A stretch of DNA of 9,812 nt from JBBUEO01 sp038056915 (GTDB lineage: Bacteria; Patescibacteriota; UBA1384; UBA12157; JAENIV01). The number at the start of each line of letters is the position of its first letter. The stretch's first letter is position 1. The notes beneath the pieces are model-generated. The model was not told the origin of the DNA, made no database searches, and saw only the letters and a program-made list of their open reading frames with translations. Both the position numbers and the translations under genes were made by a program. Below, in pieces: positions 1-6,854 of this stretch. The DNA lies in NCBI GenBank assembly GCA_038056915.1, contig JBBUEO010000010.1, positions 1 to 9,812 on the forward strand. Direction: 5' to 3'.

Positions 1-6
1 GTCTTA

Positions 7-954
7 CTACCAAGTCCAATTATTAAAACCCCATTCTAATAATTTTTTGCTCTCTTCGGCGGAGGCGGTAATCGAATTTTCTGAAGTATTTAAGATCACC
101 GAGATAATTTCATGGCTGTCTTTTTGGGCGGCGGCAACTAAACAATGACCGGCCTCATTTGTAAAACCAGTCTTAATCCCGATAGCGAGAGGGTAATATA
201 AATTCTCATCCGGTCTAAGCATCCTATTTGATGTTTGAAGAGGATGCGAGATTAAGCCATCCGTAGAGTAAATCTCCGTCTGGGAAGTTTTGACTATTTC
301 GCGAAACTTTAAGTTTCTCATTGCATACGCTCCCAAAACCGCTAAATCTTTGGCAGTGGAGAAGCCATTTTCATCAAGCCCGGCCGGGTCTTGAAATTGG
401 GTATTTTCAAGACCCAAATATCGCGCTTTTTGATTCATTTTAGTGACAAAATTATCTTTACCGCCAAAATGATAAGCCAAAGCATAAGCAGTATCATTGC
501 CAGACATTATTAGCAGTCCTTTTAATAGATTTTCAACAGTTATTTTTTCGCCAGCTCTTAGTTGAATATCCGAGCCGTCAACCTGAATCATTGACAAGGT
601 AATTGTCACCTCGTCGTTTAGATTATCACGGTAATCTTCTAAAACTACCAAAGCGGTCATTATTTTAGTAGTTGAAGCAATTGGTATTTTTAAATTTTCG
701 TTTTGAGAAAAAAGAATGTAGAAACTTTCTTTATCAATCAGAATAGCCGATTTAGCGGCTATTTGAGGACTCAAAGTACCAAATGTCTTTTTAGGCGGGC
801 TTACAAGGGCTATTTTTTCTCCTTGAAAAATTTCCACTCCAGAAACTTGAGGTTTTTTCCTCAAAGTGATTTTATCTTTTAAAATATAAATAAACTGCCC
901 AATTAAAACAAGGATTAAAACCCCGCTTATTAGCCAAAATAGTTTATTTTTCAT
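7..954 (-). CDS. dacA: D-alanyl-D-alanine carboxypeptidase (peptidase S11, PBP5/DacA family)
   Basis: This 315-residue protein should trim the terminal D-Ala from peptidoglycan stem pentapeptides outside the membrane. A single hydrophobic segment at about residues 5-25 looks like an uncleaved signal anchor, followed by a linker to about residue 60. All three penicillin-binding motifs are visible: SxxK as S94-T-T-K97, the SGN triad at 151-153 and KTG at 261-263. The beta-rich C-terminal domain and amphipathic anchor of E. coli PBP5 (about 400 aa) are absent, so anchoring must be N-terminal. The start overlaps the aspS stop by 11 nt and has a close GAGG-type site (958-961). It is the last gene seen in the run and the only cell-envelope enzyme. 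The family is certain; the symbol is generic because paralogues cannot be told apart here. Confidence 0.92.
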   Translation of the reverse strand: MKNKLFWLISGVLILVLIGQFIYILKDKITLRKKPQVSGVEIFQGEKIALVSPPKKTFGTLSPQIAAKSAILIDKESFYILFSQNENLKIPIASTTKIMTALVVLEDYRDNLNDEVTITLSMIQVDGSDIQLRAGEKITVENLLKGLLIMSGNDTAYALAYHFGGKDNFVTKMNQKARYLGLENTQFQDPAGLDENGFSTAKDLAVLGAYAMRNLKFREIVKTSQTEIYSTDGLISHPLQTSNRMLRPDENLYYPLAIGIKTGFTNEAGHCLVAAAQKDSHEIISVILNTSENSITASAEESKKLLEWGFNNWTW

Positions 955-2332
955 TCCCCTCTGCAGTTTTATCTATATTAATTTTTAATTCTTTTAGCTG
1001 ATTTAAATCAACTTCAGCCGGCGCACCCATCATCAAATCTCTGCCATCGCCAGTTTTGGGAAAAGCGATGACTTCTCTAATTGACAACTGATTAGCCAAA
1101 ATTGCAATTAACCGATCAAGTCCCCAAGCAATCCCGCCGTGAGGCGGGACCCCATATTCAAAAGCTGTTAGCATATGGCCAAATTTTTCTTGGGTCTCTT
1201 TTTGAGAATATCCTAAAATCTCAAAGACTTTAGCCAATATTTTAGGATTATGACTTCGAATACTGCCGCCAGCGATTTCCTGACCATTTAAAACTAAATC
1301 ATATTGGCTAGTTTTTACTTCCTCGATTTTTCCATTAAGTAATTGATTTTCATCTTCAGGCATAGGAGCAGAGAATGGGTTGTGGGTGAAAGTCCATTTG
1401 CCCTCTTTATCTTTTTCAAAAAATGGGAAATCTTTTACCCAACAAAAAGCCAATTCATCTTTATTTTTCTTTAAGTCTGGACGGTCAGTCTTATATTTTT
1501 TTATCGCCTCATCGTAGCTTAAAATTGGAAAGGGGATTTGGGCTATTTTTCTTTTCGACTGGAATTTGTTAATAATGTCAATGGCTAAATTCTCATTTAA
1601 AGCCATCGCCTCTTCTTGGGAGACAAAACTCATTTCCAAATCAAGCTGGGTGTGTTCAGGCTGTCGATCCCCTCTTGGGTCTTCATCGCGAAGGCATTTG
1701 GCAATTTGAAAATATCTCTCAAATCCGGCGACCATTAATAGTTGTTTAAATTGTTGGGGTGATTGAGGAAGAGCGTAAAATTTACCCGGCTGTAATCTTG
1801 ACGGGACTAAATAATCTCTGGCACCTTCGGGAGTGCTTTTGGTCAATAAGGGTGTTTCGATTTCAATAAAATCTTTACTTTCCAAATAATCGCGGATAAA
1901 TTTAATTACTCTGCCTCTTAAAACAATATTATTTTTCATTCTTTCAGATCGAAGGTCCAAATAGCGGTATTTCATCCTCAATTCTTCATTGATTTTTTCT
2001 GTTTCATCAATCTCAAATGGAGGATTCTGGCTCTTTGAAATAATAGTTAATTCTTGGGCATGAACTTCAACTTTACCAGAAATTATTTTCGGATTAACCA
2101 TATTTTCAGGACGTTTTTTGACTAACCCTTTAATTTCCGCCACATCTTCATTAGTTAGTTTTTCCAATTGGATAAAGCTTTTCTCATCAAAAACTATCTG
2201 GGTTAATCCCCAGCGGTCGCGGAGATCAATAAAAATTATTTTCCCATGATCCCGTCGTTTAGCCACCCAACCAAACATAGAGACAACTTTTCCGATATTT
2301 TTTTCAACCTCTTTTGATAAAGTTCTTTTCAT
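944..2332 (-). CDS. aspS: Aspartyl-tRNA synthetase, compact form without GAD domain
   Basis: This class IIb synthetase charges tRNA with aspartate in the cytoplasm. The order is an N-terminal OB anticodon-binding domain (about 1-105, with GWVAKRRDHG at 21-30), then the catalytic core. Motif 2 is RDEDPRGDRQPEHTQLD (215-231), and motif 3 contains GLDR at 404-407. At 462 aa it is much shorter than usual bacterial AspRS (about 590 aa). The chain goes from the YKTDRPDL segment (280-287) almost straight to FCWVKDFPFFE (296-306), so the GAD insertion normally between these is missing. The His in RRDHG is the residue type reported for non-discriminating bacterial AspRS, so it may also charge tRNA-Asn (inference). 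The start is one base after the pheT stop and has a strong AAGGAG site at 2338-2343. Confidence 0.97.
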   Translation of the reverse strand: MKRTLSKEVEKNIGKVVSMFGWVAKRRDHGKIIFIDLRDRWGLTQIVFDEKSFIQLEKLTNEDVAEIKGLVKKRPENMVNPKIISGKVEVHAQELTIISKSQNPPFEIDETEKINEELRMKYRYLDLRSERMKNNIVLRGRVIKFIRDYLESKDFIEIETPLLTKSTPEGARDYLVPSRLQPGKFYALPQSPQQFKQLLMVAGFERYFQIAKCLRDEDPRGDRQPEHTQLDLEMSFVSQEEAMALNENLAIDIINKFQSKRKIAQIPFPILSYDEAIKKYKTDRPDLKKNKDELAFCWVKDFPFFEKDKEGKWTFTHNPFSAPMPEDENQLLNGKIEEVKTSQYDLVLNGQEIAGGSIRSHNPKILAKVFEILGYSQKETQEKFGHMLTAFEYGVPPHGGIAWGLDRLIAILANQLSIREVIAFPKTGDGRDLMMGAPAEVDLNQLKELKINIDKTAEGNEK

Positions 2333-2333
2333 T

Positions 2334-4232
2334 TTATCTCCTTAATTTGCATGAAAATTTTTCTTCAACTTTTTTTATAATATTATTGGTAATTTCATTT
2401 ACCTCTTTGTCGGCTAACGGACCGTTTAAATTTTGCAGCCAAATATGGAGGGCTAAATTTTTAGTTCCATTATCAAATAAAAATTCATCAAAAACTTCAC
2501 AAATTAGGATTTTTTCATCAAGGGTCTCGACATATTTCTCAACTAAATTAGCTTTGAGGTCTTTTTCAACCACAAAAGCCAAATCCCTTATTGTCGGGGC
2601 AAATTTAGAAATTGGACGATATTTATTTTGAGAAATACTCAAGCGATATTGGCGCGGAGTGACCTTTATATCGTCTAAATCTATTAATAGGTAATTTACT
2701 GGCCGGCGTATTTTGTATGAATCTAATATCTTTTGGTTTATTTTGCTGATATTAGCCTTTGCAGCTAAAAAATCCAGACGCATTTTAAGATTAGTTTTGT
2801 CTTTGTTGGTAGTGGCAATTCCCAATTGCCAGGATTCTTTATCAATGTTAAAAACTTTACCAATTTCAAAAATATTTATTTCTGGCGCCCAAGGGTTTTT
2901 AGCTATGGTATTAACCAACGATGGGAATATTGAGGGTCTTAAAAATTGTGTTTCTTTTGATAAAGGATTGGCTATTTCTATACAATTTTTATAACTATAG
3001 CCTAATATTGGTATTTTATCCATTTGAATAAAAGAGTATGAATAAACCTCTATAAAACCAAAATCAGTTAAATAATCTTTTAAATATTGCCTTTTTAGAA
3101 AATCTTTATCAGAATCAGTCTTTTGAGCGACTTTTTTAATCGGGACTTTTTTTATTTTATAATATCCGTAGATTCTGGAAATTTCTTCGGCTAAATCTTG
3201 CCAAATTTTAATGTCAAATTCTCTATAAGATGGAACCGTTACTGACCCCTGATCAATCCTAAATTCTAATCTTTTTAAATAACTCTCGGCCTCTTCAAAT
3301 GACAGATCTGTTCCAATTAATCGATTAATATTATCAATTTGAATTGGTATTTTAATATCTTGCCGATTTTTTTTGATATCAATTAGCTTACTTATTTTTG
3401 CCTGAGAACAAGATTTTAAAATGAAACCAGTAGCCTCATCAACTCCTCTTATCGTATCCTCAAAATCAACACCGCGCTCATAGCGATAAGATGCATCAGT
3501 TGTAAGTTTTAAATGTTTTGATGCCCGTCGAATGAGAGCTGGATTAAAAATTGCCCCTTGTAAAATAATTGTGCTGGTATTTTGGTCAACTTGAGAATTT
3601 TGTCCGCCCATAATTCCGGCTAAATCGTAAATTTTTTCTTTATCTTCAATGATAATTGCATCTTTCGGCAAAAGGCGGCTTTTACCATCAAGGGTTGTTA
3701 GCGTCTCTCCCTTTTGCGAAAGACGAATATTCATCAGTCCATCTATTATTTTATCCCAATCAAAAGCATGCAAAGGCTGACCAAAGGCGATCATAATAAA
3801 GTTGGTGATATCAACAATATTGTTAATTGGTCGAAAACCATAGCTTTTTAGTCTTTCCTGCATCCATTTAGGCGACGGCTGAACTTTTATATTCTCAATA
3901 ATTCTCGCTGTAAACCTCGGGCAAATTTTAGGGTCAGCAATTTTTACCTCAATTTTTTTATCCATATCAGCAGCTTCTTCAATGTTCTTAATGGTTGAAG
4001 ATTTTTCTGTTTTGAATTTCAAATTATATAAAGCGGCTAATTCGCGGGCGATTCCCAAAATTGATAGGCAGTCGCCGCGATTAGGAGTAATTTCCAGATC
4101 TAAAATAAAATCGTCGCCGACTTTTTCAATTGATTCAACCGCGTGACCAAACAAGCTTAAATCATCAGCCAGCTTATCTGGCGATTTATTGATATCGATA
4201 TATTCCATTAGCCAATTTAGGGAAAATTTCAT
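2334..4232 (-). CDS. pheT: Phenylalanyl-tRNA synthetase beta subunit, lacking the EMAPII-like tRNA-binding domain
   Basis: This is the beta subunit of heterotetrameric PheRS. It carries tRNA binding and the editing domain that removes Tyr-tRNA(Phe). Residues 1-36 match the B1 start (MKFSLNWLMEYI). The chain then jumps to EITPNRGDCLSILGIARE (47-64), which in normal PheT lies after a roughly 110-residue OB-fold (B2). B3/B4 (editing) spans about 95-260 with AGIMGG at 205-210. B5 spans about 290-357, a catalytic-like module follows, and a ferredoxin-fold anticodon-binding domain is at about 538-632 (YRPISKFAPTIRDLAFVV). The length is 632 aa against roughly 790-800 usual. The start lies one base after the pheS stop with no clear Shine-Dalgarno, so translational coupling is likely. 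The last two codons (AGG AGA) form part of the aspS ribosome binding site. Confidence 0.97.
   Translation of the reverse strand: MKFSLNWLMEYIDINKSPDKLADDLSLFGHAVESIEKVGDDFILDLEITPNRGDCLSILGIARELAALYNLKFKTEKSSTIKNIEEAADMDKKIEVKIADPKICPRFTARIIENIKVQPSPKWMQERLKSYGFRPINNIVDITNFIMIAFGQPLHAFDWDKIIDGLMNIRLSQKGETLTTLDGKSRLLPKDAIIIEDKEKIYDLAGIMGGQNSQVDQNTSTIILQGAIFNPALIRRASKHLKLTTDASYRYERGVDFEDTIRGVDEATGFILKSCSQAKISKLIDIKKNRQDIKIPIQIDNINRLIGTDLSFEEAESYLKRLEFRIDQGSVTVPSYREFDIKIWQDLAEEISRIYGYYKIKKVPIKKVAQKTDSDKDFLKRQYLKDYLTDFGFIEVYSYSFIQMDKIPILGYSYKNCIEIANPLSKETQFLRPSIFPSLVNTIAKNPWAPEINIFEIGKVFNIDKESWQLGIATTNKDKTNLKMRLDFLAAKANISKINQKILDSYKIRRPVNYLLIDLDDIKVTPRQYRLSISQNKYRPISKFAPTIRDLAFVVEKDLKANLVEKYVETLDEKILICEVFDEFLFDNGTKNLALHIWLQNLNGPLADKEVNEITNNIIKKVEEKFSCKLRR
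2338..2343 (-). promoter_or_regulatory. aspS ribosome binding site inside the last pheT codons
   Basis: AAGGAG lies 5 nt before the aspS ATG and is formed by the terminal Leu-Arg-Arg codons of pheT (TTA AGG AGA). This matches the arrangement at the rpsK-rpsD junction. Confidence 0.8.
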
Positions 4233-4233
4233 T

Positions 4234-4929
4234 TTAGTTATAAAACTGCTTTAAAAAACGCAAATCCCCCGAATACGACAAACGAATATCGTCAACACCG
4301 AAATATCTCATCATATAGCGGTCAATGCCCATACCAAACATAATTGCCTGCCATTTTTGAGAATCAAGCCCCATATTTTCCAATACCTTCGGATGGCCCA
4401 TGCCAGCGCCTAACATTTCCTGCCATTTGCCAGAAGGCATTTTGATATCCATTTCCATCCCGGGTTCAACAAAAGGAAAATACCCCGGTCTAACCCGAGT
4501 GATAATATTTTGACTAAATAATTTTTTCATATAACCATCAAGGAGACCAATTAAATGTCCTAAATTGAGTTCTTTATCAATGGCGATTCCATCAAGATGA
4601 TAAAAAGTGTGCTCATGAGTTTGGTCAGTCGCCTCATTTCTAAAACACCGTCCAGGAATTATTAATCTTAGAGGGGGGCTTAATTTATTTTCTCTGATTA
4701 CACGTACATCTGTACCAGTTGTATGAGTTCTCAACACTCTCTTTTTGTCTTTTAGCCAAAAAGTATCCTGAACATCTCTTGAAGGATGATCAGCCGGTAC
4801 ATTTAAGGCGTCAAAATTGTACCATTCGGTTTCAACTTCCGGTCCTTCGGCGATTTTGAAGCCATATTCTAAAAAATATTGTAGCGTTACTCTCATAAAT
4901 TGAGTAAGGGGGTGAAGATTATTTTTCAT
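4234..4929 (-). CDS. pheS: Phenylalanyl-tRNA synthetase alpha subunit, catalytic core only
   Basis: This is the catalytic subunit of PheRS, a class II core that activates phenylalanine and transfers it to tRNA(Phe). Motif 2 lies around RCFRNEATDQTHEHTF (94-109). Conserved YFPFVEPGMEMD is at 150-161, and motif 3 has FGMGIDR at 198-204. The C-terminal DLRFLKQF is typical. The protein begins almost at the LHPLTQ segment that starts the core in longer PheS, so the usual N-terminal coiled coil of roughly 90-110 residues is missing (231 aa against about 330). I chose the ATG at 4929, which overlaps the upstream stop as TGATG with AGAAAG five bases before it. A TTG one codon earlier (4932) is the alternative. 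Pocket residues differ from the family norm: His111, Asp113 and Met197. Confidence 0.96.
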   Translation of the reverse strand: MKNNLHPLTQFMRVTLQYFLEYGFKIAEGPEVETEWYNFDALNVPADHPSRDVQDTFWLKDKKRVLRTHTTGTDVRVIRENKLSPPLRLIIPGRCFRNEATDQTHEHTFYHLDGIAIDKELNLGHLIGLLDGYMKKLFSQNIITRVRPGYFPFVEPGMEMDIKMPSGKWQEMLGAGMGHPKVLENMGLDSQKWQAIMFGMGIDRYMMRYFGVDDIRLSYSGDLRFLKQFYN

Positions 4930-5318
4930 CAATTCTTTCTTAAATTATGACTGCGGGATCTAAAAAACAGTTCGACTAAGCCTAAAGCAATAATTAAAAG
5001 GGTTGCTACCCACCAGTTTAAAACTCTCATCTGGAGTAAAAATAATAAACTGGTAATCCCCAAAGAGACAAAAATTGATTGTCTCAAAGTCGGCAGGATA
5101 TGGGCAAAAATTATTTCCCTGTTTGTCGCCCAAATTTTTAGATAAAAACCAATTAAGCTAAAAAGGCTGCTCCAAAAAAGAAAAACCCCGAGATAAAAAA
5201 TTGTCATTAGCCAAAAAGGGGCAAGGAAGGGGTTAACATTAAAAAAAATGAAAAGAATTAAACCCCCGGATAAAATCATAATTAAATATATGCTAAAAAG
5301 ATAAATTCTAAGAATCAT
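4929..5318 (-). CDS. Small four-helix membrane protein of unknown function
   Basis: I do not recognise a named family. The 129-residue protein is very hydrophobic, with four likely transmembrane helices at about 4-26, 33-60, 81-96 and 100-119. The longest polar loop (61-80) holds K61, R67 and R79 and should be cytoplasmic, as should the Arg-rich C-terminus (RSRSHNLRKN), giving both ends inside. Notable residues are N29-P30 between helices 1 and 2, the PTLRQS segment before helix 3 and the WW pair at 102-103 in helix 4. There is no signal cleavage site and no catalytic motif. It overlaps rbfA by 11 nt and pheS by 1 nt, so it is expressed with them. From memory it resembles small membrane proteins found near pheS in CPR genomes, but this is unverified. 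It is very likely a real gene; its function is open. Confidence 0.85.
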   Translation of the reverse strand: MILRIYLFSIYLIMILSGGLILFIFFNVNPFLAPFWLMTIFYLGVFLFWSSLFSLIGFYLKIWATNREIIFAHILPTLRQSIFVSLGITSLLFLLQMRVLNWWVATLLIIALGLVELFFRSRSHNLRKN

Positions 5319-5649
5319 TATGGTTAATTTTTTGAAATATATTTTCTAATCGAGCAAGATCCTTAAGACTTTTATCAATTTTGAATTCGAGTTTTGGGGG
5401 AAATTTCATTCTTAGCTTTTTCCCTAAAATTGCTTGAAATTCTTGTCGGTTTTCTTCGATTACCTTCAAGACTTCCTTCTCGCTTTCACAATTAAAACAC
5501 GAAATATATACTAAAGCCTTCCGACAATCTGAGGAAATTACCACATTAGTGATCGTAATTAATCCCATCTCTTCTGGAAGGGATTTTAAAAATAGCTTAG
5601 AAAGTTGCCGTTTTACTAATTCGGCTACTTGAGAAGGACGCTGACTCAT
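5308..5649 (-). CDS. rbfA: Ribosome-binding factor A
   Basis: RbfA is a small KH-like protein that binds the immature 30S subunit near the 5' helix of 16S rRNA and is needed for late 30S maturation, especially in the cold. The 113-residue length fits the family. The N-terminus (RPSQVAELVKRQLSKLF) matches the first helix, ITITNVVISSDCRKALVYIS (31-50) matches the central strand and turn, and the stretch at 71-90 with LGKKLRMKFPPKLEF matches the C-terminal helix and strand. It lies 33 nt after rpsI and overlaps the next gene by 11 nt. No strong Shine-Dalgarno precedes the ATG. The tail is short compared with E. coli RbfA. Confidence 0.93.
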   Translation of the reverse strand: MSQRPSQVAELVKRQLSKLFLKSLPEEMGLITITNVVISSDCRKALVYISCFNCESEKEVLKVIEENRQEFQAILGKKLRMKFPPKLEFKIDKSLKDLARLENIFQKINHNDS

Positions 5650-5682
5650 ATTTTCATCATAACAAAGATTGGCAAAAAAATC

Positions 5683-6069
5683 TTATCGTTTTTGCCATTG
5701 AGGAGCTCGGCGGGCTTTTTTCAGTCCCGGTTTTTTTCTCTCTGTCATCCGCGGATCCCGAGTTAACATCCCTTCAATTTTTAAAGTCTTTCGAAAATCC
5801 GGATTAATTTTATCCAAAGCTCGGGCTATTGCCAATCGAATGGCTCCAGCTTGAGCGATAATTCCACCGCCTAAAACTTTGACTGAAATATCAACTTTTT
5901 GATCGTAGCCAACGATCTTTAAAGGTTCGGTATAAATTCGGGACGGATTAGCAATTTCTTTATTATTAATTGATATTTTTCCCGAGCCGTCGATAAATTT
6001 AACTAAAGCTACAGCGGTTTTTCTTCTCCCTCGGGCGGTGACGGATATTTTATTAGGCGATTTTTTCAT
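5683..6069 (-). CDS. rpsI: 30S ribosomal protein S9 (uS9)
   Basis: S9 sits in the head of the 30S subunit, and its C-terminal tail reaches the P-site tRNA. The family signature is clear: GRRKTAVA near the N-terminus (14-21), LGGGIIAQAGAIRLAIARAL (66-85), then LTRDPRMTERKKPG (102-115) and a final Lys-Arg, the conserved end that contacts P-site tRNA. I chose the ATG at 6069 (128 aa, normal length) with a weak GAG seven bases upstream. An in-frame TTG at 6087 would add six residues (134 aa) and has no better site. With the ATG the gene overlaps the end of rplM by 17 nt, keeping the conserved rplM-rpsI pair translationally coupled. Confidence 0.96.
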   Translation of the reverse strand: MKKSPNKISVTARGRRKTAVALVKFIDGSGKISINNKEIANPSRIYTEPLKIVGYDQKVDISVKVLGGGIIAQAGAIRLAIARALDKINPDFRKTLKIEGMLTRDPRMTERKKPGLKKARRAPQWQKR

Positions 6070-6475
6070 TATTTTTCTCTTTTTCAATTGTTAAATTCTT
6101 CATCCAATCTTTTCTCAATTTATTTTTCGGCAGCATTCCATAAACTGCTTTTCTTAAAACCTCTCCGGGATCCTTTTTTAATAAATCTTTTAAAGTTTGA
6201 CTTTTCAAATTGCCCAAAACACCACTATGACGGTAATAAATCTTAGTTTTTTTACCGGTGACTTTGAGTTTTTGAATATTGTGGACTATTACTTTATCGC
6301 CACATAAAAGATTTGGGCGAAAAGTGGGTTTATCTTTTCCTCTCAAAATTATCGCGATTTTTGTTGCCAATCTCCCCAGGATTTCGCCGTCAGCATTAAT
6401 GGTCATAACGTTGACTTTATAAGACAAATTATTTGGCTTTTGGCTTATCGGTATTTTTTTCATATTTGGCAGCAT
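6053..6475 (-). CDS. rplM: 50S ribosomal protein L13 (uL13)
   Basis: L13 is an early-assembly protein of the 50S subunit. Diagnostic segments are INADGEILGRLATKIAIILR (26-45), VTGKKTKIYYRHSG (72-85) and AVYGMLPKNKLR (110-121). The conserved Trp-Tyr before the first strand is replaced (here Val-Met-Thr), and the usual YAGPEHPH-like ending is absent, replaced by a charged tail. The start is decided by a good AAGGA site (6481-6485) five bases before the ATG at 6475. This puts both the site and the first 47 nt of the gene inside the end of rplQ in another frame. An inner ATG at 6463 has no such site. The end overlaps rpsI. Confidence 0.95.
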   Translation of the reverse strand: MLPNMKKIPISQKPNNLSYKVNVMTINADGEILGRLATKIAIILRGKDKPTFRPNLLCGDKVIVHNIQKLKVTGKKTKIYYRHSGVLGNLKSQTLKDLLKKDPGEVLRKAVYGMLPKNKLRKDWMKNLTIEKEKNNEKIA

Positions 6476-6854
6476 TTTTATCCTTGATTAAATTTTCATC
6501 TAAGATTTTTTCTTTATCTGAAATTAATTTTAAAATTGCCATTGGTGCGCTGTCGCCGAGTCTGGGTTTTATTCGAAAAATCTGAATATAGCCTGTTTTT
6601 TGATCTTTATATCGCGGGATAAGTACTTCAGAAATCTTTAGAACCGCCTTTGAATCATATAAAAAACTTAATAATTTCCGGTAACTTGCTAAATTATTTT
6701 TTTGAGCATCAGCTAATAAATGTTCGACTTGGGATTTAACTTCTTTTGCCTTCGGCAGAGTTGTCCTTATTTCCTCATATAAAATTAGCGAAGTGGCTAA
6801 ATTTCTAATTAGGGATTTACGATGATTGTCTTTTCTGGAAAGTGAAGTTTTCAT
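6429..6854 (-). CDS. rplQ: 50S ribosomal protein L17 (bL17)
   Basis: L17 lies near the peptide exit tunnel opening on the 50S subunit. The family pattern is visible as HRKSLIRNLATSLILYEEIR (11-30), then TTLPKAKEVKSQVEHLLADA (31-50), and further on TGYIQIFRIKPRLGDSAPMA (87-106). The length (141 aa) includes a lysine-rich tail of roughly 25 residues beyond the conserved core. The final codons of that tail overlap rplM by 47 nt, so part of its sequence may be constrained by the other gene. The ATG overlaps the rpoA stop by one base (TAATG), consistent with coupled translation in the alpha operon. The internal -QKTGYI- replaces the common DRxGGYT. Confidence 0.95.
   Translation of the reverse strand: MKTSLSRKDNHRKSLIRNLATSLILYEEIRTTLPKAKEVKSQVEHLLADAQKNNLASYRKLLSFLYDSKAVLKISEVLIPRYKDQKTGYIQIFRIKPRLGDSAPMAILKLISDKEKILDENLIKDKNAAKYEKNTDKPKAK
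6481..6485 (-). promoter_or_regulatory. Ribosome binding site that fixes the rplM start
   Basis: AAGGA lies 5 nt before the ATG at 6475, inside the rplQ coding region. The alternative ATG at 6463 has no purine-rich site before it, so the longer rplM with its 47-nt overlap of rplQ is favoured. Confidence 0.75.

Noticed and set aside
1132..1149. Inverted repeat TCCCGCC-GTGA-GGCGGGA resembling the intergenic palindromes
   Set aside because: It lies within the conserved PPHGG codons of aspS just before motif 3 and is explained by those Pro and Gly codons; flanks do not match the two intergenic copies.
2314..2994. Plus-strand open frames antisense to pheT
   Set aside because: They are AT-rich shadows of the well-supported pheT gene, with no recognisable motif, and low-complexity Ser/Phe/Leu content typical of antisense reading.
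5671..5696. Hairpin GGCAAAAA/TTTTTGCC around the rpsI stop as a terminator
   Set aside because: The stem is mostly A-T with a 10-nt loop, part of it is rpsI coding sequence, and no T-run follows on the minus strand. rbfA follows closely and probably shares the transcript.
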